Assembly (NCBI RefSeq): GCF_024699945.1
Contig: NZ_JAJOMY010000001.1
Location: 2,921,001-2,985,000 of the forward strand
Length of the DNA: 64,000 nucleotides
From: Phenylobacterium sp. J426
GTDB lineage: Bacteria > Pseudomonadota > Alphaproteobacteria > Caulobacterales > Caulobacteraceae
Direction: 5' to 3'
Shown piece by piece: positions 46,699-56,076 of the stretch. The position numbers and the translations under genes were made by a program. The notes under the pieces were generated by a model. That model was not told the origin of the DNA. It saw only the letters and a program-made list of their open reading frames with translations, and did not search any database. Positions within the stretch are counted from its first letter, which is position 1; each line of letters begins with the position of its first letter.

Positions 46699-47931
46699 AT
46701 GCAGGCGTACGACCTCGTCATCGTGGGCGGCGGCATCGGCGGCGCGGCGCTGGCGACCGTGATGGCGCAGGCGGGCCGCTCGGTCCTGCTGCTGGAACAG
46801 TCCGAGAGCTACCAGGATCGCGTGCGCGGCGAGTGGATCGCGCCGTGGGGGGTGGACGAGGTGAAACGCCTCGGACTCTACGACCTGCTGCGCGCGGCGG
46901 GCGGCCACCATCTCGCCCGCCATGTGACCTTCGACGAGGGCAAGGACCCGGCCGCGGCCGAGGCCGAGGCCCTGCCGCTCGACATCTTCCGCCCGGAGGT
47001 GCCCGGGCCGCTCTGCCTGGGTCACCCGAAACATTGCCAGACGCTGTTTGACGCCGCCACGGCCGCCGGCGCCGAAACCCTGCGGGGCGTCCGGGTGATC
47101 TCGACGAGCGCCGGCGCCGCCCCGTCGGTGACGTTCGAGGCGGACGGGCAGGCGAGGGAGGTCCGCGCCCGCCTGCTGGTCGGCGCCGACGGGCGCACGT
47201 CCCAGGTCCGGGAGGCGGCGGGCATCCCGCTGCACCAGGACCCGCCGCACCATTGGTTCGCCGGCCTGCTGATCGAAGGCGCGCCCGGCTGGCAGGAGGA
47301 CCTCCAGGCCATCGGCACGGAGGGCGACTTCGGTTTCCTCGCCTTCCCGCAAGGCGGCGGGCGCATCCGCCTGTACGGCGGCTACGCCCTGGACCAGGCG
47401 CGGCGGTTCAAGGGTCCGGAGGGGCCGCGCCGCTTCCTCGACGCCTTCGCCTTCGAGAGCGCGCCGGGCAACCGGCACATCGTCGAGGGCGAGCCGGCCG
47501 GGCCGCTGCTGAGCTACATCAACGCCGACGCCTGGACCGACCGGCCGTTCGCGCCGGGCGTGGTCCTGGTCGGCGACGCCGCCGGCTGGAACGACCCGAT
47601 CCTGGGGCTCGGCCTGTCCATCACCTACCGCGACGTGCGCATCGTCAGCGACATCCTCAAGGCGTCCGACGACTGGTCCGAGGCGGCCTTCGCGAGCTAC
47701 GCCGAGGAGCGCGCCGAGCGCCTGCGCCGGCTCCGGTTCGCCGCCAGGCTCCAGTCGGCGCTGGACATGGAATTCGGCCCCGAGGCGACGGCCCGGCGGC
47801 ACAGCTATCACGCGCGCGGCGCGGCGGACCCGACCCTGAAGCTGCACGGCCTGGCGGTGATGGCCGGTCCCGAGCTCGCACAGCCCGAAATCTTCACCGA
47901 GGCCCACTGGAAGCGGGTGATGGAGGCCTGA
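46699..47931 (+). CDS. FAD-dependent monooxygenase (PHBH/UbiH-like)
   Basis: A 410-residue class A flavoprotein hydroxylase. The FAD-binding GGGIGG (LVIVGGGIGGAALATVMAQ) is near the N-terminus, the ADG motif is in LLVGADGRTSQVREAAG, and the GD motif is VLVGDAAGWNDPILGLGLS. ATG 46699 places the Rossmann fold at the very start. The next gene starts 1 base within its stop (TGATG), and the third overlaps by ATGA, forming a three-gene operon. The substrate is probably aromatic or polycyclic, inferred from the family. Confidence 0.88.
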   Translation: MQAYDLVIVGGGIGGAALATVMAQAGRSVLLLEQSESYQDRVRGEWIAPWGVDEVKRLGLYDLLRAAGGHHLARHVTFDEGKDPAAAEAEALPLDIFRPEVPGPLCLGHPKHCQTLFDAATAAGAETLRGVRVISTSAGAAPSVTFEADGQAREVRARLLVGADGRTSQVREAAGIPLHQDPPHHWFAGLLIEGAPGWQEDLQAIGTEGDFGFLAFPQGGGRIRLYGGYALDQARRFKGPEGPRRFLDAFAFESAPGNRHIVEGEPAGPLLSYINADAWTDRPFAPGVVLVGDAAGWNDPILGLGLSITYRDVRIVSDILKASDDWSEAAFASYAEERAERLRRLRFAARLQSALDMEFGPEATARRHSYHARGAADPTLKLHGLAVMAGPELAQPEIFTEAHWKRVMEA

Positions 47932-48275
47932 TGGATATCGCCGACTACAACGCCCGCTGGCTCAACGCCTGGACCGACAAGGACGTCGACGCGCTGTGCG
48001 GCTTCTATGCCGATGACTGCGTGTATCGCGATCCGCAGACCGCCGGCGGCCTCTCGGGACAGGCCGCGTTGCGCACCTATCTGACCGGCCTGTTCGCCGC
48101 GACGCCGGCCATGACCTACACGCCGGACGAGACCTGGCCGATCCCCGGCGGCTTCTGCGGCCGCTGGTATTGCGAGATCGAGGGCGGCGGCCGCCTGCGC
48201 GGCTTCGACCTCGTCATCCTGGACGGCGAGCGGATCGCCCTGAACGAGGTCTATGTCCACCAGATGCCCGCATGA
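47931..48275 (+). CDS. NTF2-like/SnoaL-type protein
   Basis: A 114-residue protein of the nuclear transport factor 2 fold. The order helix-sheet (YNARWLNAWTDKDVDALCGFYADDCVYRDP) and the later strands (GGRLRGFDLVILDGERI) match SnoaL/NTF2-like isomerases or small hydrolases. It overlaps the upstream monooxygenase stop (TGATG) and the downstream kinase start (ATGA). Probably it processes or binds the same substrate. The activity is unproven. Confidence 0.82.
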   Translation: MDIADYNARWLNAWTDKDVDALCGFYADDCVYRDPQTAGGLSGQAALRTYLTGLFAATPAMTYTPDETWPIPGGFCGRWYCEIEGGGRLRGFDLVILDGERIALNEVYVHQMPA

Positions 48276-49363
48276 CCCAGACCCTCACGAAGCCCGACAT
48301 CCGCCGGCCCGGCGACATCGACGCCGCCTGGCTGACCGCCGTCCTGCAGGGGCAGGGCGTGGACGCCGTCGTGGGCTCCTTCGAGGCGCGAAATGTCGGC
48401 ACCGGGCAGATCGGCGAGAGCGTCCGCTTCCGGCTGACCTACGAACGCGACGCCGAGGGCGCGCCGCGCTCGCTGGTGGGCAAGTTCCCGTCGCCCGACG
48501 AGACCAGCCGCCAGACGGGCATCATGCTCAGCAACTACCTGCGAGAGGTGCGCTTCTACCAGCAGCTCGCGCCCAAGGCCCTGGTGCGCACGCCGCGTTG
48601 CTGGCTGGCGGACACCAACGCCGACGGCGGCGAGTTCGTGCTCATCATGGAGGACCTGGCGCCGGCCGAGCAGGGCGACCAGCTGAAGGGCGTCACCCTC
48701 GAACAGGCCCGCCAGGTGATGGAACAGGCCGCCCGCCTGCACGCCTCGCACTGGGGCGACGACAGTCTCGACGACCTGCCGTGGGTCTCCGGCTCGGCTG
48801 CCGCGCCGCCCAGCGCGGTGACGCCGGAGCTGGTCGGCCACCTGTGGCAGGGGTTCCGCGGTCGTTACGCCGAGCGGCTGCAGCCCTACTGGATCGAGGT
48901 GGGCGAGACGCTGACCCGGAACTGGGGGCGGTACACCCATATCCACGACGGGCCCCGGTGCCTGACGCACAACGACTTCCGGCCCGACAACATGATGTTC
49001 GCCACGCCGGCCGGCGGCCATCCGGTGACGGTGCTGGACTGGCAGTCCTTCGCCTATGCCGCCGGGGCCACCGACGTCGCCTATTTCCTGGCCGGGGCGC
49101 TGCCGCCGGACGTGCGGCGGGAGAACGAGGCGGAACTGCTCGCGCTATACCACCGCCACCTGACCGAGCTCGGCGTCAGCGGCTATCCGATGGCCGACCT
49201 TCGGGGCCACTACGCCCAGGGCGGCTTCCTGCTGTTCCTGACCGCCTTCTTCGCCTCGATGGTGGTGGTGCAGACTCCGCGCGGCGACGACATGTTCATG
49301 CAGATGCTGGGCAGCGCCTGCGACCACATCGCCGACCACGATGCGCTGAGCGTGCTGGCCTGA
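48272..49363 (+). CDS. APH-like phosphotransferase family protein
   Basis: A 363-residue kinase-fold protein of the aminoglycoside phosphotransferase / choline kinase / ecdysteroid kinase-like group. The catalytic loop LTHNDFRPDNMMF (HxDxxxxN) and the metal-binding DWQ (VLDWQSFAYA) are intact. It probably phosphorylates a hydroxylated small molecule; such genes recur in steroid or alicyclic degradation clusters. It is the last gene of the operon, convergent with the BVMO gene. Confidence 0.85.
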   Translation: MTQTLTKPDIRRPGDIDAAWLTAVLQGQGVDAVVGSFEARNVGTGQIGESVRFRLTYERDAEGAPRSLVGKFPSPDETSRQTGIMLSNYLREVRFYQQLAPKALVRTPRCWLADTNADGGEFVLIMEDLAPAEQGDQLKGVTLEQARQVMEQAARLHASHWGDDSLDDLPWVSGSAAAPPSAVTPELVGHLWQGFRGRYAERLQPYWIEVGETLTRNWGRYTHIHDGPRCLTHNDFRPDNMMFATPAGGHPVTVLDWQSFAYAAGATDVAYFLAGALPPDVRRENEAELLALYHRHLTELGVSGYPMADLRGHYAQGGFLLFLTAFFASMVVVQTPRGDDMFMQMLGSACDHIADHDALSVLA

Positions 49364-49372
49364 CGCCGTACG

Positions 49373-50915
49373 TCAGGCGGGCTCGGCGGCCTTCGTCCGG
49401 GCCTCGACGCCCTCGTAGCGGAAGGCGGGGTCGTCGAGGTCGATCAGCGGCAGCTCGTCCTTCTCGCGCCAGTAGTCCTGGCTGTGCTGCCACTCCGGCT
49501 TGTCGCCGCGCTTGGGCAGGAGATGCATGGACCGCATCAGGTAGCCGGGGTTGAAGTTCTCCGGATCGATCCACGGCTGCAGCGGCATGTCGGCGTCCTC
49601 GGGCCGCAGCGCGACGGTGACCTTGCGGGCGCCCTTGGCGTCCATGTGTCCGAGGAGGCGGCAGACGAAGTCGGCCACCAGGTCGGCGCGCAGGGTCCAG
49701 CTCGCCCGGAAGTAGCCGAACACCCAGACGAGGTTCGGGACGCCGGTGAACATCATGCCGCGATAGGTGACCGTGTCGGCGAAGTTCAGCGCCTTGCCGT
49801 CGATGCTGAAGGCGATGTCGCCCAGGACGCTGAGGTTGAAGCCGGTGGCGGTGATGATGACGTCCGCCTCAAGCTCCTGGCCCGATGTGAGCCGGATGCC
49901 GTCCGGCGTGAAGCGTTCGATGTGGTCGGTCACCACCGAGGCCTGGCCTCGGTTCACGCACTGGAACAGGTCGCCCTCGGGCACGAAGGCGATACGCTGG
50001 CGCCACGGCCGGTAGCTCGGCGTGAAGTGCCGGGCCGTGGCCTCGGGACCCACGAAGGCGCTCACGCCAGCCAGCAGCTCCGCCTTGACCGCCTCGGGTT
50101 CCTCGAACGCGCGGCGGGTGAACTGGTCCTGGTCGTGCAACAGCTTGCGGCGGACGATCTCGTGGATCCAGCTCTCGTCGATCTTCAGCTCGCGCAGGAT
50201 GTCGGCGAGCTCGTTGGCGTTGCGTCCGGGGATGAAATAGGTGGGCGAGCGCTGCAGCAGGGTGACGTGGCCGCAGGCGTCGGCGATCGCCGGCACGAGC
50301 GTGGCCGCCGTCGCGCCAGAGCCGATCACCACCACCTTCTTGTCGGCGAGGTCCAGGTCCTCGGGCCATGTCTGGGGATGGACGATGCGGCCCTTGAAGT
50401 CGGCCATGCCGGGCCACTGGGGGGTGTAGCCCTCAGCGTGGCGGTAGTAGCCCTGGCACATCCAGAGGAAGTTGCAGGTGAAGGCCACGGCTTGGCCGGT
50501 GTCCAGCCGCTCGGCCTCCACGGTCCAGAGGTTGTCGCGGCTCGACCAGGCCGCCGCGGTGATCCGGTGGCGATAGCGGATGTGGCGCGCGAGGTCGTTC
50601 TCCTCGATCACCTCGCCCATGTAGTCGAGGATCTCCTCGGCCGTGGCGATGGGCGGCCCGACCCAAGGCTTGAACCGGTAGCCGAAGGTGTAGAGGTCGC
50701 TGTCCGAGCGGATCCCCGGATATTTGTGGGTGAGCCAGGTGCCGCCGAAGCTCTCCAGGGTCTCCAGCACCACGAAGCTCTTGCCGGGGCATTGCTTCGT
50801 CATGTGGTAGGCGCCGCCGACGCCCGAGATGCCGGCGCCGACGATCAGCACGTCGAAATGCTCGACCCCGGTGCTGGCGCGAACGGCGCGCGGGGGGTGC
50901 GGAGACCTGGTTCAT
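49373..50915 (-). CDS. Flavin-containing Baeyer-Villiger-type monooxygenase (frameshifted in this sequence)
   Basis: An NADPH-dependent class B flavin monooxygenase, ~513 residues after correction. FAD motif LIVGAGISGVGGAYHM, BVMO fingerprint FKGRIVHPQTWP (FxGxxxHxxxWP) and NADPH motif VVVIGSGATAATLVPA. One extra base in the G6 run at 50892-50897 separates the true start ATG 50915 (MNQVSAPP) from the core at TGVEHFDVLIVGAG. It is divergent from a second, related monooxygenase, with an FNR-type box between. It probably oxidises ketones or converts them to esters. Confidence 0.9.
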
Positions 50916-50995
50916 GGCGTCATCCCTGTCCGGCGGCGCTCGTGCGGCGCAGCTTCCCTGTCACGGCAGGATCGGGCCGTGGCTCAGGAAGCGAT

Positions 50996-51009
50996 TTGAT
51001 CCATATCAA
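50996..51009. promoter_or_regulatory. FNR/FixK-type binding site between divergent monooxygenase genes
   Basis: TTGATCCATATCAA is a perfect match to the FNR/FixK consensus TTGAT-N4-ATCAA. Its centre is ~88 bases upstream of the minus-strand start and ~143 upstream of the plus-strand start. Site seen; regulator inferred. Confidence 0.7.
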
Positions 51010-51145
51010 GGGTAGGTAATCAATGATAACTTTGCGGCAGGTTCCCAGCGCCTCCGCGGGGCGGCGCCAAACCTTTGGGGCTGGTACCTGATCGACGTTC
51101 AGATATCTTCCCGGCCAACCGACCAGAACAGGGTGGACGCTTAGA

Positions 51146-52633
51146 ATGGCTGTCGAACACTTCGACGTGGTGATCGTCGGCGCCGGCCTGTCCGGCATCG
51201 GCGCGGGCTACCACCTCAAGACCGAGGCTCCGGACCGCAGCTACGTCATCCTGGAAGGCCGGGACGCGATCGGCGGGACCTGGGACCTGTTCCGCTACCC
51301 CGGCATCCGGTCGGACAGCGACATGTACACCCTGGGCTATGCCTTCAAGCCCTGGACCGAGGCCAAGGCCATCGCCGACGGGCCCTCGATCCTGAAGTAC
51401 GTCCGCGAGACCGCCGCCGAGCACGGCATCGACCGCCACATCCGCTTCGGCCATCAGGTGAAGGCGGCGTCGTGGTCGAGCGAGGCCGCGCTCTGGACGG
51501 TGGAGGCCCTCAGCGGCGGCAAGACCGTCCGCTTCACCTGCAACTTCCTGTTCCTCTGCGGCGGCTACTATTCGTACGAGGGCGGCTACACGCCGGAGTA
51601 CCCCGGCCGCGAGCAGTTCAAGGGCGCCTTCGTCCATCCGCAGCAGTGGCCCGCGGGGCTGGACTACAAGGGCAAGCAGGTCGTGGTGATCGGCTCGGGC
51701 GCGACGGCGGTCACCCTCGTGCCGGAGATGGCCAAGCAGGCCGCCCACGTCACCATGCTGCAGCGCTCGCCCACCTACGTCGTTTCGCGCCCGGCCGAGG
51801 ACAAGATGGCCAATGCGCTTCGCAAGTGGCTGCCGGGCAAGCTGGCCTACGACATCATCCGTTGGCGCAACGTCCTGTTCGGCATGTACTTCTTCAAGAT
51901 GGCCCGCGAGAAGCCGGCCGCCGTGAAGGCGCGGATCCTGAAGATGGTGCGCGAGGAGCTCGGCCCCGACTACGACGTCGAGACCCATTTCACGCCCACG
52001 TACAATCCCTGGGACCAGCGCCTGTGCCTCGTGCCGGACAGCGACATGTTCAAGATGATCAAGTCCGGCGCCGCCTCGGTGGTCACCGACCACATCGAGA
52101 CGTTCACGGAAGACGGCATCCGGCTGGCGTCCGGACAGGAGCTGAAGGCCGACGTGGTCGTCTCGGCCACCGGCCTTGTGCTGGAGGTCTGGAACGGGGT
52201 GGAGCTGACCGTCGACGGCCGCCGCGTCGACGCCTCGCAGACGCTCTCCTACAAGGGGATGATGTACGAGGGCGTGCCGAACATGGCCTCGGCCTTCGGC
52301 TACACCAACGCCTCCTGGACGCTGAAGTGCGACCTGACCTGCGAATACGTCAGCCGCGTCTTGAACCACATGACGCGCACCGGCCTGCGGCAGGCGACGC
52401 CGGTCAACGACGACCCGACCGTCCGGCAGGAGCCGTGGCTGGATTTCTCGTCCGGCTACGTGCAGCGCGCGATGGCCAAGTTCCCGAAGCAGGGGAACAA
52501 GCCGCCGTGGAAGCTGTACCAGAACTACGCGATGGACCTGATGGCCCTGCGCTACGGCAAGCTGGACGACGGCGTTCTGCGGTTCAGCAATCCCGCGTCC
52601 GCGGCGCGCGAGCCCAAGAAGCTCGCCGCCTAG
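51146..52633 (+). CDS. Flavin-containing Baeyer-Villiger-type monooxygenase
   Basis: A 495-residue NAD(P)H-dependent flavin monooxygenase, intact. FAD motif VIVGAGLSGIGAGYHL (~7-22), BVMO fingerprint FKGAFVHPQQWP and NADPH motif VVVIGSGATAVTLVPE. It shares most motifs with the divergent gene at 49373-50915, so the pair are paralogues. It probably oxygenates ketones or lipophilic compounds. It may share the FNR-type site upstream. Confidence 0.92.
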   Translation: MAVEHFDVVIVGAGLSGIGAGYHLKTEAPDRSYVILEGRDAIGGTWDLFRYPGIRSDSDMYTLGYAFKPWTEAKAIADGPSILKYVRETAAEHGIDRHIRFGHQVKAASWSSEAALWTVEALSGGKTVRFTCNFLFLCGGYYSYEGGYTPEYPGREQFKGAFVHPQQWPAGLDYKGKQVVVIGSGATAVTLVPEMAKQAAHVTMLQRSPTYVVSRPAEDKMANALRKWLPGKLAYDIIRWRNVLFGMYFFKMAREKPAAVKARILKMVREELGPDYDVETHFTPTYNPWDQRLCLVPDSDMFKMIKSGAASVVTDHIETFTEDGIRLASGQELKADVVVSATGLVLEVWNGVELTVDGRRVDASQTLSYKGMMYEGVPNMASAFGYTNASWTLKCDLTCEYVSRVLNHMTRTGLRQATPVNDDPTVRQEPWLDFSSGYVQRAMAKFPKQGNKPPWKLYQNYAMDLMALRYGKLDDGVLRFSNPASAAREPKKLAA

Positions 52634-52649
52634 CGGTCCGTCGGCGCGG

Positions 52650-52874
52650 TCAGTAGGCGAAACAGTCCGCCGGCGGACGTTCGGCCTTCGGCAGGGGCGC
52701 TTCGGCGCCGCCTGCGCCGCCCCGCGGCCAGCGCGAGGTGACGAAGTGGCCTTCGTCGGGATCGGGGCCAGGACGCGCCTTGGTGCGGCTCAGCTGAACC
52801 TTCAGGCGGGTGAGGAAATCGTCGAGGCTCTCGTCCGAGCCCGTCAGATCGGGTCTGAAACTGCGCTCGTGCAT
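52650..52874 (-). CDS. Small hydrophilic hypothetical protein
   Basis: A 74-residue protein without recognised family. The N-terminal half looks helical (DESLDDFLTRLKVQLSRTKA); the C-terminus is Gly/Pro/Ala-rich and ends CFAY. It has no signal peptide. It lies alone between a BVMO and the acyl-CoA synthetase. Real but of unknown function; support is moderate. Confidence 0.5.
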   Translation of the reverse strand: MHERSFRPDLTGSDESLDDFLTRLKVQLSRTKARPGPDPDEGHFVTSRWPRGGAGGAEAPLPKAERPPADCFAY

Positions 52875-52988
52875 AGCGACGTTATACGCCGATCGATCTG
52901 CGGATTCCAGCCCCCGGCTTTGCTTTATTTCCGGTTAAGTCAACGGGCTTTGCTGTCGCGGAACCGACTTTTCAGGGGATAAGTCAGA

Positions 52989-54549
52989 TCAGCCCACGTT
53001 CCGTTCGCGGCCTTCCCAGTACGGCTTGCGGAGTTCGCGCCGCAGGACCTTGCCCGAGGGATTGCGGGGCAGGGCGTCGACGAAGTCCACGCTCTTCGGG
53101 GCCTTGTAGCCGGCGATCCGCTGGCGGGCCCAGGCGATGATGTCGGCCGGATCGGGATCTTCGCCCGGCTTCTTCACGCAGACCGCCTTCACGGCCTCGC
53201 CCCACTTGTCGTCCGGCACGCCGATCACCGCCGCGTCGGCGACGCCGGGGCAGCCCAGGATCGCGTTCTCCACCTCGGCCGGATAGACGTTCTCGCCGCC
53301 CGATACGATCATGTCCTTCACCCGGTCGTGGACGAAGAAGAAGCCGTCGGCGTTCATGAACCCGGCGTCGCCCGTGCGCAGCCAGCCGTCGGGCCGGATC
53401 GTCTCGGCGGTGGCCTCGGGCCGGTTCCAGTAGCCGGCCATGATGATCGGGCCGCGGATCTCGATCTCGCCGATCTCGCCGGGCGCGACCTCCTCGCCGG
53501 CCTCGTTGGCGACCCGGACGCCCAGTCGGGGCCAGGTGTGGCCGCAGCTGCGGAGCAGTTCGCCGCGGTGGTCGGCCGGCGACAGGGTGGTCCCGGCGCC
53601 GCAGGTCTCGGTCATGCCGTAGAACTGGATGAAGCCGCACCCGAACCGCTCGGTCGCGGCCTTCAGCACCGCCTCGGAGATCGGCGAGGCGCCGTACGAG
53701 ACGGTCTTCATCGTCGAGAAGTCGGTGGCCTCGATCCCCGGGGTCTGCAGCAGCACATTGATCATCACCGGAGCCAGGAAGGTGTGGTTCACGCCGGCCC
53801 GTTCGATGGTCTCCAGCACCTTGGGGGGATCGAAGTCGGCCATGAGGACGATGCGGCCGCCCGAGGCCAGCCCCGAGAAGCTGATGTTCGTCCCGGCCAC
53901 GTGGAACAGCGGCATCAGGATCAGCACGGTGTCGTCGGCCTCGTAGGCGAAACCCGGCACCTCGAAGCGGAGTTCGAGGAAGGCGGCGTAGTTGCCGTGG
54001 GTCAGCCGCACGCCCTTCGGCAGCCCGGTGGTGCCCGAGGTGTAGAGTTGCAGGACGTCGTCCTCCAGCGTCGGACGCGCCAGGTCAGGCGCCGGCGCGG
54101 CCTCGCGCAGGGCCTCGAAGCTGTCGAAGCCGGGGTGCGCGCCGCCGACCGCGATCACCCGGATCGGGCGGTCGATCTGCGCCGTGACCGTTTCCGCACA
54201 GGCGAAGAATTCGGGGCTGACGAAGAAGACGTCGGCGCCGCTGTCGGCGAGGATGAAGGCGATCTCGGGCGGCGCCAGGCGGGGAGTTGATGGGCGCCAG
54301 GGCGGCGCGCGCCTTGGCGGCGCCGAAGAAGATCTCGTACCAGGCCTCGGAGGCCCGCCCCAGCCAGGCAACCCGGTCGCCGGGCTTCACGCCCGCGGCC
54401 TGCAGCAGACCCGCCACCTGGTTCGACCGCCGCTCCAGTTCCGAATAGGTGAGGGTCCGGCCTTCGAACTCGATGGCCACATGGTCGCCGCGCGTCGCGG
54501 CGTGCACCGACGGAATGTCGGTCAAAAGCTTGATGGCGTCCTGGCTCAC
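52989..54549 (-). CDS. Acyl-CoA synthetase (AMP-forming; frameshifted in this sequence)
   Basis: An ATP-dependent acyl-CoA ligase of the ANL superfamily, ~519 residues after correction. Motifs: LYTSGTTGLPKGVRLTH (P-loop-like), YGMTETCGAG, GWLRTGDAGFMNADGF, DRVKDMIVSGGENVYPAEVE and the catalytic Lys in RNPSGKVLRRELRKP. One extra base in the G4 run at 54281-54284 splits it between APINS and RLAPPEIAF. It probably activates a carboxylic acid released by the nearby oxygenases. Confidence 0.9.
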
Positions 54550-54665
54550 GCGCGTTCCCCGTCTGAGCGTGCCTTCGCGGCCGCTCCTTTGTTGACTGGA
54601 ACGCTAATAGACGCCGCGGGTCTCGCCAATGTGTCGCTGCGGCAGCGACGTGCGCGGCCCGCCGC

Positions 54666-55127
54666 TCAGCGGCGGCCGCGCGAGCGCCCGTAGGCCTCGT
54701 CGTAGCGCCGGCTGCGCTCGCGCCGCCAGGCCTGGTACTCCGCGTCGTGGCGGCGGAGCTGCTCGTCGCGCCAGCTGAGATAGTCGGCGTCATGCTCCAC
54801 ATGCGGGTGATAGGCGTAGTCGTGCGGGACGCCGAAATCCTCATAGCCCGAGATGTCGGGGTTCAGCTCGAGATCGCCGTAGGGCCCGCCCCGCTGACGC
54901 CAGGTCTCGCGGTCGCCGCCACGGGGGGCGCGCCGGTCATCCTCGCCGCGCCCGTACTCGCCGCGCTGGGGATCATAGCCCGAGCCGTAGTTGGTGCGGT
55001 CCTGGTCGTAGAGGGAGCCGTAGCGGTCGCGCCGCCAGGGCTCGTGCTCGCCCTCGCCGTGGCCGCCCCGGTATGTGCCCCTCTCTCCGCCGCCGCTCCA
55101 TGAGTTGCGCTGGTCGCTGCGGTCCAT
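54666..55127 (-). CDS. Hydrophilic Arg/Asp/Gly/Tyr-rich protein, possibly stress-induced
   Basis: A 153-residue low-complexity hydrophilic protein (RYDEAYGRSRGRR, HHxxDYLSWRDEQLRRHDAEY-like repeats of Trp-Arg and Asp-Tyr) with no signal peptide. It resembles desiccation/stress-associated hypothetical proteins of alphaproteobacteria. ATG 55127 is chosen because AGGAGA lies upstream and because an EcfG-like promoter ends 34 bases before it. Function inferred from context only. Confidence 0.6.
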   Translation of the reverse strand: MDRSDQRNSWSGGGERGTYRGGHGEGEHEPWRRDRYGSLYDQDRTNYGSGYDPQRGEYGRGEDDRRAPRGGDRETWRQRGGPYGDLELNPDISGYEDFGVPHDYAYHPHVEHDADYLSWRDEQLRRHDAEYQAWRRERSRRYDEAYGRSRGRR

Positions 55128-55160
55128 CTCGGTCTCCTCCGGCGTTTTCAGCGTCAGCCT

Positions 55161-55185
55161 AACCGGCGGGGCGGCCGAGTGTTCC
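55161..55185 (-). promoter_or_regulatory. Candidate EcfG promoter for the hydrophilic protein gene
   Basis: On the minus strand GGAAC-N16-GGTT: an exact -35 and a -10 with one mismatch to CGTT, 34 bases before ATG 55127. Good spacing but a degenerate -10. Confidence 0.5.
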
Positions 55186-55265
55186 GCATTGTCGCACCCC
55201 GCTTGCGCCGGCCCGCGACGTCGGTCACTTGCGCGAAAAGCCGTCACCCGGCGGGAAGAGATGAG

Positions 55266-55418
55266 ATGCGCAAGAGCGACAAGGCCGCCGCCCTCGACAA
55301 GGACCTGAAGGCGCTGTTCGGCGCCCTGCAGGCGCGTGCGCTGCCGGACCGCGTCCGCTGCGTGATCGATCAGATCTATGTCGTCGAGCCGCCGGAGCCG
55401 GTGCGCAAGGCGTCCTAG
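55266..55418 (+). CDS. NepR-like anti-sigma factor
   Basis: A 50-residue protein with the NepR signature in DLKALFGALQARALPDRVRCVIDQI (two-helix PDR motif that holds the EcfG sigma factor). NepR normally precedes ecfG on the same strand; here it is on the opposite strand and its stop overlaps the ecfG stop by 4 bases. No phyR is nearby. The family call rests on a short motif, so it is moderate. GAAGAG precedes ATG 55266. Confidence 0.6.
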   Translation: MRKSDKAAALDKDLKALFGALQARALPDRVRCVIDQIYVVEPPEPVRKAS

Positions 55419-55954
55419 GCCGTGCCTGCCGCCGTCATCGACTCGAGCGCCATCACGTCGGTGGCGTCATCGGCGTCCATGATTTTCAGCAGCCTGGCCC
55501 GGGCCCGGTTCACCCGGCTCTTTATAGTGCCCAGCGCGCAGCCGCAGATCTCGGCCGCCTCCTCGTAGGAGAGGCCCGCCGCGCCCACGAGGATCAGCGC
55601 CTCGCGGTGCTCGGCGGGAAGCTGCTGTAGCGCCGCCTGCAGCGAGCGCATCGCGACGCTCCAGTCCTGGGTCGGCGGAGACTTCAGCGTGCTGGCGTAC
55701 TCGCCCTGCTCGTCGCGGACCTCGCGGCGGCGGCGGAGGACGTTGGTGTAGTAGGTGTTGCGCAGGATCGTGAACAGCCAGGCCCGGAGGTTGGTGCCGG
55801 GCTCGAACTTGTCCCGGTTCGTCCACGCCTTGATCAGGGTGTCCTGCACGAGGTCGTCGGCGTCCGAGCCGTTGTGGCTGAGGGACCAGGCGAAGGCCCG
55901 GAGCGCCGGGATCATGCCCACCACCTCGTCCCGCCAACTGGACGTCGAATCCAT
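55415..55954 (-). CDS. EcfG-type (ECF15) general stress sigma factor
   Basis: A 179-residue RNA polymerase sigma factor. Region 2 (DADDLVQDTLIKAWTNRDKF, NLRAWLFTILRNTYYTNVLRRRREV) and region 4 (QQLPAEHREALILVGAAGLSYEEAAEICGCALGTIKSRVNRARARL) are typical of the alphaproteobacterial EcfG/SigT group. It has its own EcfG promoter upstream (autoregulation). The absence of adjacent phyR leaves it open whether this is the main SigT or a secondary SigU-like paralogue. Confidence 0.93.
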   Translation of the reverse strand: MDSTSSWRDEVVGMIPALRAFAWSLSHNGSDADDLVQDTLIKAWTNRDKFEPGTNLRAWLFTILRNTYYTNVLRRRREVRDEQGEYASTLKSPPTQDWSVAMRSLQAALQQLPAEHREALILVGAAGLSYEEAAEICGCALGTIKSRVNRARARLLKIMDADDATDVMALESMTAAGTA

Positions 55955-56017
55955 ACTGTCCTCTCGGGGGCCGGCCGCGCGGGCCGATCATTTGGCTAGC
56001 TGTCGATTGGCCCGTTC

Positions 56018-56042
56018 AACGCGTCCCCTATCCATCTGTTCC
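56018..56042 (-). promoter_or_regulatory. EcfG-type promoter of the ecfG gene
   Basis: Perfect GGAAC-N16-CGTT on the minus strand, with the -10 element ~64 bases upstream of ATG 55954. Predicts autoregulation of the sigma factor. Confidence 0.85.
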
Positions 56043-56076
56043 GGGAACCCGGAGCCGGAAAAGCTGACGGATTCTA

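Noticed and set aside
49484..51019. 511-codon frame antisense to the BVMO gene
   Set aside because: Shadow frame; the minus strand has intact FAD, NADPH and BVMO motifs.
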